64,000 nucleotides of DNA, taken from contig JBCBZG010000020.1 of assembly GCA_039815465.1 (NCBI GenBank), positions 22,152 through 86,151 on the forward strand, given 5' to 3'. The position numbers and the translations under genes were made by a program. This DNA is from Shimia_B sp039815465. GTDB taxonomy: Bacteria; Pseudomonadota; Alphaproteobacteria; Rhodobacterales; Rhodobacteraceae. The notes below the pieces were generated by a model, which saw only the letters and a program-made list of their open reading frames with translations, was not told the origin of the DNA and did not search any database. How positions within the stretch are numbered: position 1 is the first letter of the stretch; each line of letters starts with the position of its first letter. Positions 54,381 through 63,102 of the stretch are shown here, one piece after another.

Positions 54381-55448
54381 CTAGAGCCATCCCTTCACAT
54401 TCTCATTGATCAGATGGCACAGCGCCTCGATATGGGCGTCATCGTCGTTGAGGCAGGGAATGTATGTGAACTCTTCACCGCCCGCCTCTTCAAAGCTTTC
54501 GCAGATCTCTTCGTTGATCTCTTCGAGCGTCTCAATGCAGTCCGCCGAGAACGCAGGCGCGATCACAGCGATCCGCTTCTTGCCCGCCTCAGCTAACCGG
54601 GCCACCTCCTCGACCGTGTAGGGCTTTAGCCACTCTTCAGGTCCAAAGCGGCTTTGGAAGGTCGTCACAATTTCCGTATCTGCCCAGCCGAGCCGCTCTT
54701 TTAGCAGGCGCGTCGTTTTCTGACACTGGCAGTGGTACGGATCGCCCTCTAACAAGTACCGTTTGGGCACCCCGTGGTAAGAACAGACCAAGATGTCAGG
54801 CCGCGTTTCCAGCTTGGCATAGGCCCGCTCCACCGACTGTGCCAAGGCGTCGATGTATTTGGGCTGCTCATAATAGGGCTCCACCACGCGCGCGATGGGC
54901 TGCCACTTTTCCTCCATCAGAACCCGGAAAAACTGGTCGCAGGCCGTGGCCGACGTCGCGCCCGCGTAATGCGGGTAAAGCGGGAAAAAGAGGATCTTCT
55001 GACACCCGGCTTCCACCATTTCGCGGAGCTTGGATTTCGTGGACGGGTTGCCGTAGCGCATGCAGAAATCAACGTGGACCTCTGCCCCGTGCTCCAGCTC
55101 CATGGCGTGCTTGATCTTAGCCGTCTGCGCCTTGGTGATCGTCATCAGCGGGCTTTCACCCGCCTCTTCGTTCCAGATGCTCTTATAAGCCTCACCAGAT
55201 GAAAACGGCCGCTTGGATAGGATAACGAGCTGCAAGAGCGGCTGCCAAATCCACGGGCTGTAATCAATCACGCGGCGGTCGCTTAGGAATTCACCCAGGT
55301 ACCGGCGCATGGACCAGTAGTCGTAATTGTCCGGTGTCCCGAGATTGGCAAGCAAGATACCGACCTTGGCCGGCTTCACCGGCGGGTGATCCGCTGGCGC
55401 GTGAACCGGGCACTTGGCAGCGCTGTCTTGAGCTTTGGCGTCAAACAT
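54381..55448 (-). CDS. hemH: Ferrochelatase
   Basis: 355 residues. Inserts iron into protoporphyrin IX. 'VGILLANLGTPDNYDYWSMRRYL', 'VCSYHGVPKRYL' (metal-binding His) and 'TTFQSRFGPEEWLKPYT', 'APAFSADCIETLEEI' are present. The ATG at 55448 is followed by a 25-residue leader with 'AKCPVHAP' not in the core family. Divergent from comF. Confidence 0.93.
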   Translation of the reverse strand: MFDAKAQDSAAKCPVHAPADHPPVKPAKVGILLANLGTPDNYDYWSMRRYLGEFLSDRRVIDYSPWIWQPLLQLVILSKRPFSSGEAYKSIWNEEAGESPLMTITKAQTAKIKHAMELEHGAEVHVDFCMRYGNPSTKSKLREMVEAGCQKILFFPLYPHYAGATSATACDQFFRVLMEEKWQPIARVVEPYYEQPKYIDALAQSVERAYAKLETRPDILVCSYHGVPKRYLLEGDPYHCQCQKTTRLLKERLGWADTEIVTTFQSRFGPEEWLKPYTVEEVARLAEAGKKRIAVIAPAFSADCIETLEEINEEICESFEEAGGEEFTYIPCLNDDDAHIEALCHLINENVKGWL

Positions 55449-55658
55449 GGGTCTGGGTCCACTCCCTGGTGTGGGCCACGACATAACCGTCGCGTCGAGG
55501 TCGTCAATCCGCCGCTCCTGCGGCCAGACCACGCGGGTATCAGACGCGCGCACCTTAGCCGACCGCGCAGCGCAGCGAAAGCGCTCAGATCGAAACCTTT
55601 TCTTAACGTTTGCACCGCCATTGAGAGGTTAAGGTTAACAAAACATGGAGGACCGCCC

Positions 55659-56405
55659 GTGGTCGCCGCTCTGTCGCTGATCTACCCGTCGCAATGCGTT
55701 TCCTGCGGGGAATTTGTGGAGGATGATGGCGGCCTTTGCGCGTCTTGTTGGCGGGACACGCCTTTTGTCACCGGGCTCAGCTGTGGGTCCTGCGGGACCC
55801 CTGTCTTGGGTGATACTGCTGACGGGGACGCGACGTGTGACGAATGCTTGGCAAACCTGCGCCCGTGGTCGCGCGGGCGCGCGGCGTTGGGTTATGCGGG
55901 GCAGGGGCGTAGGCTGGTCATGGCGCTCAAGCATAACGGGCGCGAGGATCTGGTGCCCGTGGCCGCGCAGTGGATGGCACGGGCAGGCGCGGATCTGATC
56001 GGTCCGGAGACGTTGCTCGTGCCCGTACCGATCCACTGGCTGCGCCTGCTCAAACGCCGCTACAACCAAGCCGCGCTGCTTGCCCTCGCGCTCGGCCGGG
56101 CGACCGGTGCAGCGGTGGACGTGGAGGCTCTGACCCGCCCCGTCAGTACCCGCAGCCTCGACCGCCTGGGGCGGGAGGCGCGCTACAGTATTCTCGCAAA
56201 TGCGATCCGCCCCAATCCGCGCCGCAACGCGATGGAAGGCCGCCCGGTGGTGATCATCGACGACGTCATGGCCAGCGGAGCAACCCTCACCGCTGCCGCC
56301 CAAGCCGCCCTGGCAGGCGGCGCCACCCAAGTCGACATCCTCACCCTCGCCCGCGCCGCCCGCCACCGCGACGCCCCACCCTCTCCGCGGGGCGAAAATT
56401 TTTAG
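55659..56405 (+). CDS. ComF-like phosphoribosyltransferase-fold protein
   Basis: 248 residues. Zinc-finger cysteines 'CVSCGEF', 'CASCW', 'CGSCG' and 'CDECL' at the start, then a phosphoribosyltransferase domain ending in 'VVIIDDVMASGATLT'. ComF helps DNA uptake in transformable bacteria. GTG 55659 has GGAGG 8 nt upstream. The last residues (RGENF) and the stop lie inside a dispersed repeat arm, which may have replaced the original end. Confidence 0.9.
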   Translation: MVAALSLIYPSQCVSCGEFVEDDGGLCASCWRDTPFVTGLSCGSCGTPVLGDTADGDATCDECLANLRPWSRGRAALGYAGQGRRLVMALKHNGREDLVPVAAQWMARAGADLIGPETLLVPVPIHWLRLLKRRYNQAALLALALGRATGAAVDVEALTRPVSTRSLDRLGREARYSILANAIRPNPRRNAMEGRPVVIIDDVMASGATLTAAAQAALAGGATQVDILTLARAARHRDAPPSPRGENF

Positions 56406-56743
56406 AAAAACTCTTCCATGCGCGGCGGTGGCGCGCTGCGCGCGCTTTCAACTGCGATCGATGGGATGTCTGGGGGCGCAGAGGGTTATGGGGGCAAACT
56501 GCCAGCAGTTGCTGTTGTGTGGGGAGGCGTCGGTTAAGCCTTAGGCGACGAGTAACTCCGGGCATTTGGTATCCAGATTTCGATACAACGCGCCGTAGCA
56601 AATTTCTTGTTCCATTGGGGCAAGGACATAGCGCCTAAGCCACTCCTCAATGACCGCTGCGCTTTCCTAGCAAAGACCCTGCAACGCGCAGCGCCACCGC
56701 CGCGCATGGAAAAGTTTTCCAAAAACTTTTGGCCCCGGCGGAG
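56385..56743. repeat. Composite palindromic element 1 (covers the comF-gpmI gap)
   Basis: Arms of about 60 bp at 56385-56444 and, inverted, 56685-56743. Both contain CTTCCATGCGCGGCGGTGG-type sequence in the outer-to-inner sense with an A/T hairpin (GGAAAAGTTTTCC at 56708-56720) at the outer side, and a GGTGGCGC-GCTGCGCG module inward. The core holds CTTAGGCG (56540-56547) paired with CGCCTAAG (56632-56639). The gap 56406-56825 contains no gene; the gpmI promoter must lie here. Confidence 0.75.
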
Positions 56744-56825
56744 AACGAGGTACTTCGCGTCCCGCAGCCGGTAGACCTCCTACCCTGGTCTGGTACACAG
56801 ATTAAAAGCACCGTGAGGCAGGCCT

Positions 56826-58349
56826 ATGACGCACTCAAAACCCGTTGTTCTGTGTATCCTGGACGGCTGGGGTGACCGGGCTGAAACGCAGGCCAATGCG
56901 CCCGCGCTGGCCAAGACCCCCACATTCGACAAGCTCCGCGCCTCGTGCCCATCGGCTCATCTCGTCACTCATGGCCCGGATGCAGGGCTGCCCACGGGGC
57001 AGATGGGCAACTCCGAGGTCGGGCACACCAATATTGGCGCAGGCCGGGTCGTGGCCATGGATCTGGGCCAGATCGACCTCGCCATTGAGGATCAGAGCTT
57101 TTTCGCCAACCCAGCCATCGCCGCCTTCGGCGAGGCGCTGTTGGAAACCGGGGGCACGGCGCATCTGATAGGTGTCGTCTCGGACGGCGGGGTCCACGGA
57201 CACCTGAACCACATCCTCGCTGCAGCACAGCTCTTGACCGATATGGGCTGCCCCGTTGCGGTCCACGCCATCACCGATGGTCGCGATGTGGGTCCGAAGA
57301 CCGCGGACCGCTATATCGACGCGCTCCAAGCCGATCTTCCCGACGGTGCCCGCATCGTCACCGTGATTGGCCGCTACTACGCCATGGACCGCGACACCCG
57401 GTGGGAGCGGGTGAGCCAGGCCTTTGCCACCATGGCCAGCGGGGCCGGGGAAACCGCCACGACGGCGGCAAACGCCGTGGCGCAATCCTATGAGCTGGGC
57501 ACAACAGATGAGTTTATCCTCCCCACCGCGATCGCTGGGTTCGAGGGGATGGCAGATGGCGATGGCCTCTTTTGCCTCAACTTCCGCGCTGACCGCGCTC
57601 GGGAAGTTTTAGCAGCACTCTGCGATCCCGAGTTCGAGGCCTTCGAAACGGGGCCCCGCCCGCTGCTGGCTGCGCAACTCGGCATGGTCGAGTATTCCGA
57701 TGCCCATAGCGAATACCTTGCCACCGCCTTCCCCAAGCGAGTGATCGCCAACACCTTGGGCGAATGGGTGTCCAAGCAGGGCCGCTCCCAGTTCCGCCTC
57801 GCCGAGACGGAGAAATACCCCCACGTCACCTTTTTCCTCAATGGCGGGGTGGAGGTGCCCTACGCGGGCGAGGACAGGTTCATGCCGCCCTCCCCCAAGG
57901 TTGCCACCTACGATCTCGCGCCGGAGATGTCGGCAGACGCCGTGACAGAGCGGTTCGTGGCCGCCATCGAGGCGGGCTATGACCTGATCGTCACCAACTA
58001 TGCGAACCCCGACATGGTGGGCCATACCGGCGATCTCGACGCTGCGATCCAGGCTTGTGAGGCCGTCGACCGGGGTCTAGCGCAGGTCGTGGCGGCGCTA
58101 GAGGCGGAGGGCGGGGCCATGATCGTCACTGCCGATCACGGAAACTGCGAACTGATGGCGGACCCGGAGACCGGTGGGCCTCACACGGCCCATACGCTCA
58201 ATCCTGTTCCTGTGATCCTCTTTGGCGGGCCGGAGGGCGCGACCCTGCGCGACGGCGGGCGCCTTGCTGATCTGGCGCCTACGGTGCTCGCGCTCATGGG
58301 CCTGCCCATCCCGCCAGAGATGACGGGCGAGAGCCTGATCGCAGGCTAA
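56826..58349 (+). CDS. gpmI: 2,3-bisphosphoglycerate-independent phosphoglycerate mutase
   Basis: 507 residues. Interconverts 2- and 3-phosphoglycerate using manganese. 'LCILDGWG' at the N-terminus, the phospho-serine region 'MGNSEVGHTNIGAGR', and 'VTADHGNCELM' and 'HTAHTLNPVPVILFGG' metal ligands. Followed by envC after 2 nt, giving gpmI-envC-ctpA, a usual alphaproteobacterial operon. Confidence 0.96.
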   Translation: MTHSKPVVLCILDGWGDRAETQANAPALAKTPTFDKLRASCPSAHLVTHGPDAGLPTGQMGNSEVGHTNIGAGRVVAMDLGQIDLAIEDQSFFANPAIAAFGEALLETGGTAHLIGVVSDGGVHGHLNHILAAAQLLTDMGCPVAVHAITDGRDVGPKTADRYIDALQADLPDGARIVTVIGRYYAMDRDTRWERVSQAFATMASGAGETATTAANAVAQSYELGTTDEFILPTAIAGFEGMADGDGLFCLNFRADRAREVLAALCDPEFEAFETGPRPLLAAQLGMVEYSDAHSEYLATAFPKRVIANTLGEWVSKQGRSQFRLAETEKYPHVTFFLNGGVEVPYAGEDRFMPPSPKVATYDLAPEMSADAVTERFVAAIEAGYDLIVTNYANPDMVGHTGDLDAAIQACEAVDRGLAQVVAALEAEGGAMIVTADHGNCELMADPETGGPHTAHTLNPVPVILFGGPEGATLRDGGRLADLAPTVLALMGLPIPPEMTGESLIAG

Positions 58350-58351
58350 CG

Positions 58352-59443
58352 ATGAGCCGCGCTATATTCCTGGCAGCGCTCATGGCGCTGGCGCCGCCCC
58401 AGCTCAGCGCCGATGTCACCGCCGAGGCGCGGCAGGCCATCGCCCAGCTTGAAACCGCCACTATCGCGCTCGAAGCGGCCGGGTCGGGTCGAGACCGCGT
58501 CGCCGCCCTGACCGAGACGATCAGCGCCTTTGAGACTGGCCTTGCCGCGATGCGCAGTGGTTTACGGACCGTCTCCGCGCAGGAGGCTGCGCTGGCTGGG
58601 CGCTTGGGCGCGACGGAGGATGAAGTGGCAGGCCTCCTCGGTGTGCTCCAGCACCTAGGCAGGCGCGACACACCTCAGATCCTGCTCCATCCCGAGGGAC
58701 CCACGGGCGCGGCCCGGGCGGCCATGGTGCTGGCGGAGGTTACACCCGCGCTTCAGGGGGAAATTGACGTCCTGCGGCGCGATCTGGAGGACGTCAGCAC
58801 CCTGCGGATCCTGCAACAAGACGCCGCTGAAAAGCTTCGGGCGGGGCTGACCGGGCTCCAAGACGCTCGCGCAGCGCTCGCGCTGGCCATCGCGGACCGG
58901 GGACCCCTACCCAAACGGTTCACCGCAGACCCAGTGCAGCTCGCCGTGCTGATCGGCGCGTCTGAGACGCTGACAGGCTTTGCTGACGGGCTCGGCAGTT
59001 TGACGGGCGACGTGGCCCCGGTCGAAGTCCGAGCAGCAGACCTTCAGGGTACCCTGCCGCTGCCGGTCTTTGGCACAGTGCTGCGCCGGTTCCAGGAGCC
59101 AGACGCGGCAGGCATCGAACGGCCGGGACTGATCCTTGCAACCCGCCCTTCGGCGCTGGTGACGGCGCCCACGGATGCCACGGTCCGCTTTACCGGCGAC
59201 TTACTCGACTACGGAAACGTGATCATCCTTGAGCCCGCAAGGGGGCTGCTCCTAGTGCTCGCGGGCCTCCAGGCGGTCTATGTAGACACAGGCGACGTCG
59301 TCCAGACGCGTGCGCCGCTCGGCCTCATGGGCGCGGCGCAAGATTCCGCTTCAACCGGGCGTTCAGAAGCGCTCTATATTGAAGTTCGATACGAAGGCAG
59401 CAATGTGAACCCCGAGGGGTGGTTCGCCATGGAGAGGAAGTGA
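58352..59443 (+). CDS. envC: EnvC-type murein hydrolase activator
   Basis: 363 residues. Signal peptide, long coiled coil (about 20-190), then a LytM-like domain (about 245-360). The domain keeps 'YGNVIILEPARGLLLVLAGL' and 'ALYIEVRY' but not the zinc-binding histidines, so it should activate amidases in cell division rather than cut peptidoglycan. Its end overlaps nothing; ctpA begins 2 nt later. Confidence 0.9.
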   Translation: MSRAIFLAALMALAPPQLSADVTAEARQAIAQLETATIALEAAGSGRDRVAALTETISAFETGLAAMRSGLRTVSAQEAALAGRLGATEDEVAGLLGVLQHLGRRDTPQILLHPEGPTGAARAAMVLAEVTPALQGEIDVLRRDLEDVSTLRILQQDAAEKLRAGLTGLQDARAALALAIADRGPLPKRFTADPVQLAVLIGASETLTGFADGLGSLTGDVAPVEVRAADLQGTLPLPVFGTVLRRFQEPDAAGIERPGLILATRPSALVTAPTDATVRFTGDLLDYGNVIILEPARGLLLVLAGLQAVYVDTGDVVQTRAPLGLMGAAQDSASTGRSEALYIEVRYEGSNVNPEGWFAMERK

Positions 59444-59445
59444 AT

Positions 59446-60771
59446 ATGCGGAGTTTCATCCTTGCAGCGGGGATCGGCGTTTTCGCAGGCGCCGTGACGA
59501 CGACGCAGCTCGCCGGGCCGCTCCTGGCGCAGCAGGCCAGCGAGCAGGAAAGCGTGTATGAGCAGCTCGATCTCTTTGGCGACATCTTTCAGCGCATCCG
59601 TGCGCAATATGTCGAAGAAGTCGATTCGAAGGAGCTGATCGAGGCCGCGATTGACGGGATGCTGACCTCGCTTGATCCACATTCGTCGTATCTGTCGCCC
59701 GATGACGCCGCTGACATGCGCGTACAGACCCGAGGGGAGTTTGGCGGGCTCGGGATCGAGGTCACGCAGGAGGACGGGCTCGTAAAGGTCGTGGCGCCCA
59801 TGGATGGCACTCCCGCCGACCTGGCCGGCGTCGAGGCGGGCGATTTCATCAGCCACGTAGATGGCGAAGGGCTGCTTGGCCTGACGCTCGACGAGGCGGT
59901 GGAACTGATGCGGGGTCCAGTTGGGTCAGAGATCATCATCACAATCCTGCGGGAGGGCGAGACGGAGCCGTTTGACGTCTCCATCATCCGCGACACGATC
60001 AAGCTGACCGCGGTGCGCACCCGGACCGAAGGGGACGCCGTGGTGCTGCGGGTCTCGACCTTCAATGACCAGACATACCCCAATCTGCGCGACGGCCTGG
60101 CCGAACAGATCGCCGAAGCGGGCGGAAAGGACAACGTGTCAGGCGTTGTCATCGACCTGCGCAACAACCCGGGCGGGCTGCTCACCGCGGCGGTCCAGGT
60201 GTCGGATGCGTTCCTGACCAAAGGCGAAATTGTCAGCACGCGTGGTCGGGAGGAGGCGAATGCCGACCGGTTCCAGGCGAACCCGGATGATCTGGCCGAT
60301 GGGCTGCCCATCGTCGTGCTGATCAATGGCGGTTCGGCATCCGCATCAGAGATCGTCGCAGGCGCGCTCCAAGACCATAAGCGCGCGATCATCGTGGGTG
60401 AAAAGAGCTTTGGCAAAGGGTCGGTGCAGTCGATCATGCCGCTGCGCGGCGCCGGCGCGATGCGCCTTACGACGGCGCGGTACTACACGCCATCGGGCCG
60501 CTCTATCCAATCGCTGGGTATCTCCCCCGACATCATCGTCGAACAACCCCGCCGCGTAGAAGCTGAGGAGGAGGACGGGGATAACCGCGTCCGCCGCTCC
60601 GAGGCGACGCTGCGCGGGTCGCTCGACAATGATAGCCTGAGCGAGGATGAAATTCGCCTGATCGAAGAAGAGCGCGCCATCGCCGAAGCCACTGCCGAGC
60701 TACGGCAAGAAGACTATCAACTGGCCTACGCCATCGACATCCTCAAAGGCCTCAACGCTCTACAGCAATAG
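59446..60771 (+). CDS. ctpA: C-terminal processing peptidase (S41)
   Basis: 441 residues. Signal sequence, then a PDZ domain (about 85-165), and the protease with the Ser/Lys pair Ser299 in 'GGSASASE' and Lys324 in 'EKSFGKGSVQ'. A tail after about residue 365 is acidic and coiled ('RLIEEERAIAEATAEL'). It trims periplasmic proteins. ATG 59446 with GGAGAGGAAG upstream. Confidence 0.94.
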   Translation: MRSFILAAGIGVFAGAVTTTQLAGPLLAQQASEQESVYEQLDLFGDIFQRIRAQYVEEVDSKELIEAAIDGMLTSLDPHSSYLSPDDAADMRVQTRGEFGGLGIEVTQEDGLVKVVAPMDGTPADLAGVEAGDFISHVDGEGLLGLTLDEAVELMRGPVGSEIIITILREGETEPFDVSIIRDTIKLTAVRTRTEGDAVVLRVSTFNDQTYPNLRDGLAEQIAEAGGKDNVSGVVIDLRNNPGGLLTAAVQVSDAFLTKGEIVSTRGREEANADRFQANPDDLADGLPIVVLINGGSASASEIVAGALQDHKRAIIVGEKSFGKGSVQSIMPLRGAGAMRLTTARYYTPSGRSIQSLGISPDIIVEQPRRVEAEEEDGDNRVRRSEATLRGSLDNDSLSEDEIRLIEEERAIAEATAELRQEDYQLAYAIDILKGLNALQQ

Positions 60772-60808
60772 CAAATGACCCCACCGCCGCGCCTTTTGCT
60801 GGCGGTGG

Positions 60809-61086
60809 GCCCGCCCACCTCCCTTCTGCGCCAGCGTGCGCTGGCTTGAACTTTCGGTGGCGCGCTGCGCGCGTTTGGCTGTCTGTTTTGGCAGACGCTT
60901 CGATGCGAGTAATGCCGCAGATTAAGTATTTGAGGACGAAAGAAAGAGGTGTGGTCTTTCTTATGTCTGAAAATACTTCGGGGAGCCCGAGGGGCTGGCC
61001 CCTCGGACCGCTTTAGCACCGACCTTTCCCCGCGCGCAGCGCGCCACCGAAGGCGCAAGCGATAGCGCGGCGGGGAGGCGGGCGGG
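60809..61086. repeat. Composite palindromic element 2 (ctpA-rppH gap)
   Basis: Arm 60809-60873 (CCCGCC...CTCCCTTCTGCGCCAGC...TTCGGTGGCGCGCTGCGCGCG in order) and an inverted arm 61031-61086. Between them lies the nested long-hairpin copy B. The 377-bp gap 60772-61148 is almost wholly this element; no gene seen. Confidence 0.75.
60924..61006 (-). repeat. Long-hairpin dispersed repeat, copy B
   Basis: In reverse orientation to copy A at 51651-51767: short hairpin CCGAGGGGC-TG-GCCCCTCGG (60987-61006) and a long one with arms 60924-60947 and 60955-60980, pairing AAGTATTT/AAATACTT and AAGAAAGA/TCTTTCTT. Loop and spacer differ from copy A while the arms agree. Confidence 0.8.
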
Positions 61087-61148
61087 TGCTCCGCCGGCAG
61101 GCTGCGCGGGGTGTGGAGTTTGGGCGCGAGATCGGGCATATGGCGCCC

Positions 61149-61649
61149 ATGACACCTGCCGATATAGAAAAACTGCCCTATCGAAAGAACGTAGGCATCA
61201 TGCTCCTCAACCAGCAGGGGCGTGTTTTCGTTGGTGCACGGCGCGACCGTCCAAATCCGGGCAATCCAGCTTGGCAGATGCCGCAAGGGGGCGTGGACAT
61301 GGGGGAGGACCCCAAGGCCGCGGCACTGCGGGAGCTGGAAGAAGAGACCGGCGTGACCGCGAATTTGGTGGAGATTCTGGCCGAGACTGAGGGTTGGATG
61401 GCCTATGACCTCCCTCATGATCTGGTGCCCAAGCTCTGGGGCGGCAAGTGGCGCGGGCAGGAACAAAAGTACTACCTGATGCGCTTCCTTGGCGATGACA
61501 GCCAGATCGACATCACAGCTCATGATCACGAATTCAGCGCGTGGCGGTGGTCACCGGTGGAGGACTTGGTGCCAAACATCGTGCCGTTCAAGCGTGACAT
61601 CTATGCCCGCGTGGTTGAGGCCTTTGCGTCCGCCCGCGCGGCAGGCTAA
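61149..61649 (+). CDS. rppH: RNA pyrophosphohydrolase
   Basis: 166 residues. Nudix box 'GGVDMGEDPKAAALRELEEE' then TGV. It strips pyrophosphate from 5' ends of mRNA to start decay. 'MTPADIEKLPYRKNVGIMLL' is the usual N-terminus; ATG 61140 is an alternative three codons upstream. The C-terminal 'WSPVEDLVPNIVPFKRDIY' is typical. Confidence 0.92.
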   Translation: MTPADIEKLPYRKNVGIMLLNQQGRVFVGARRDRPNPGNPAWQMPQGGVDMGEDPKAAALRELEEETGVTANLVEILAETEGWMAYDLPHDLVPKLWGGKWRGQEQKYYLMRFLGDDSQIDITAHDHEFSAWRWSPVEDLVPNIVPFKRDIYARVVEAFASARAAG

Positions 61650-61659
61650 AGCCCGCGCC

Positions 61660-62508
61660 ATGGCAAAACTCGACACGCGCGCAATCGGCCTCGATGCAGG
61701 GCTGAAGTTTATGACCTGGCTCACCGGGGCTGAGAACCTGCATTACGGCTACTGGCCGGGGCTGCCGGTAAGCGCAGGCAATTTTGGCGCTGCGCAAGAG
61801 GCCTATACCGCCAAGCTTTTTGAGCAGTTGCCCGAGGGAAAGCTGCGTATCCTCGACATCGGCGGCGGCGCGGGTGTAACCGCTGGTAAGTTGCTCGCCC
61901 TGGGCCACGAGGTGGAGATTATCGTGCCGTCCCCGCTTCTGGCGGAGCGGTGCAGGGTGAATGCGCCGGGAGCGCAGGTCCATGAGATGGGGTTCGAGGA
62001 TTATGCCGGATCCGGGGATTTTGACCTTTGTCTCTTTTCTGAGAGTTTCCAGTACATCCCGCTTGAGCGCGGGTTGCCGCGGTGTTTGGACCTGTTGAAG
62101 CCGGACGGCCAAGTGCTCATCGCTGACTGTTTTCGCAGTGACGCACCGGTGGCGGACCGGTCCGTGGCCCGTGTCGGTGGTGGACACGCGCTTACGCGGT
62201 TTCGGCAAATGCTCACCGAGCTGCCTGTCGCCGTGGCCTTCGAAGAAGAAATCACAGAGGCTGTGGCGCCGTCTGTCGATATTGAGCAAGAGCTCTTTAA
62301 TGTCGTTGGCTTTGCAGCGACCCGCGTGACGCAGGAGCTGGCGGGAAAGCAACCGTGGCGTCACCGGATCCTGACCCGCTTGTGGCGGACCTTTACAACT
62401 CCACGGACGCGGGCACGCTTGGACATGCGGCTGAACCAGCGGACGCGGACGTCTGAGGCGTTTGTCACCTATAACCACTACATGATCTTCCGCCTGACGC
62501 GGGTTTAG
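61660..62508 (+). CDS. SAM-dependent methyltransferase, substrate unknown
   Basis: 282 residues. Class I fold with 'ILDIGGGAGVTAGKLLALGHEV' at about residues 64-85 and a 'LLKPDGQVLIADCF' strand. The N-terminal 'GAENLHYGYWPG' resembles small-molecule methyltransferases acting on acyl or lipid-like substrates. It starts 10 nt after rppH and probably shares its transcript. I do not recognise the substrate. Confidence 0.78.
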   Translation: MAKLDTRAIGLDAGLKFMTWLTGAENLHYGYWPGLPVSAGNFGAAQEAYTAKLFEQLPEGKLRILDIGGGAGVTAGKLLALGHEVEIIVPSPLLAERCRVNAPGAQVHEMGFEDYAGSGDFDLCLFSESFQYIPLERGLPRCLDLLKPDGQVLIADCFRSDAPVADRSVARVGGGHALTRFRQMLTELPVAVAFEEEITEAVAPSVDIEQELFNVVGFAATRVTQELAGKQPWRHRILTRLWRTFTTPRTRARLDMRLNQRTRTSEAFVTYNHYMIFRLTRV

Positions 62509-62786
62509 GGTCGGGATCGCCGCTTCGGGCGCTTGATTAAAAGAGCGAGGCGAGGTCGGCCATGTGTGGACCCTACCTCGAAGGTAGCCGAGTTCACGTG
62601 CCATGACGCGTTTTCGAGAGGTGTCGCGGGTCTGTGCATCACATCCCTGCGCTCTAGCGGAACGAGACAAACAGTCACTGGTCTTACATTTCTTCTCCAT
62701 TTAGCTCCTAAGATCTGGCGAACCGATCTGAGCGCGTCCAAACCGACGCATGCGGCCTGATGGTGCACTCTTTGGCCGAGAGCGGT

Positions 62787-63038
62787 CCCGCCCGCCTCCC
62801 TTCTGCGCCAGCCAAGGCTGGCTTGAACCTTCGGTGGCGCGCTGCGCGCGATTTGCCGTCGGCGACCTTCCAGGGAACGATTATTTGGAAAGTTGATTGG
62901 GGCAGGTTCCGGGTGCGCCGGGGTGTTCCGTGCTGTCTTTTCTGGAACCTACCCCAGGCGCTATTCTGGGCCGCCCGCGCAGCGGGCCACCGCCGCGCAT
63001 GGAAAAGTTTTCACAAAACTTTTGCGCCCCCGCAGAAG
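62787..63038. repeat. Composite palindromic element 3 (methyltransferase-amt gap)
   Basis: Left arm 62787-62850 matches the arm of element 2; right arm 62973-63038 is inverted and matches the arm of element 1. The core has TGGGG-C-AGGTTCC paired with GGAACCT-A-CCCCA. The 594-bp gap 62509-63102 contains this and the amt terminator; 62509-62786 shows no gene, tRNA or repeat. Confidence 0.75.
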
Positions 63039-63041
63039 CGC

Positions 63042-63073
63042 AAAAAAACCCCGGCGTGATCATCACGCCGGGG
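63042..63073 (-). terminator. Terminator of the ammonium transporter gene
   Basis: Perfect 12-bp arms CCCCGGCGTGAT/ATCACGCCGGGG with a single C between, followed on the minus strand by seven T. It is 29 nt after the amt stop and the strongest terminator in the window. Confidence 0.93.
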
Positions 63074-63102
63074 CTCAAGTTTAGAGCTAGAGGGAGGAGG
63101 TA

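Noticed and set aside
56534..56722. 62-codon minus-strand frame between comF and gpmI
   Set aside because: It runs through the repeat arm, has no ribosome site and its product is compositionally repeat-derived.
62509..62786. Possible tRNA or small RNA gene after the methyltransferase
   Set aside because: No cloverleaf with a TTCRA loop could be formed, and no promoter-terminator pair frames the stretch.
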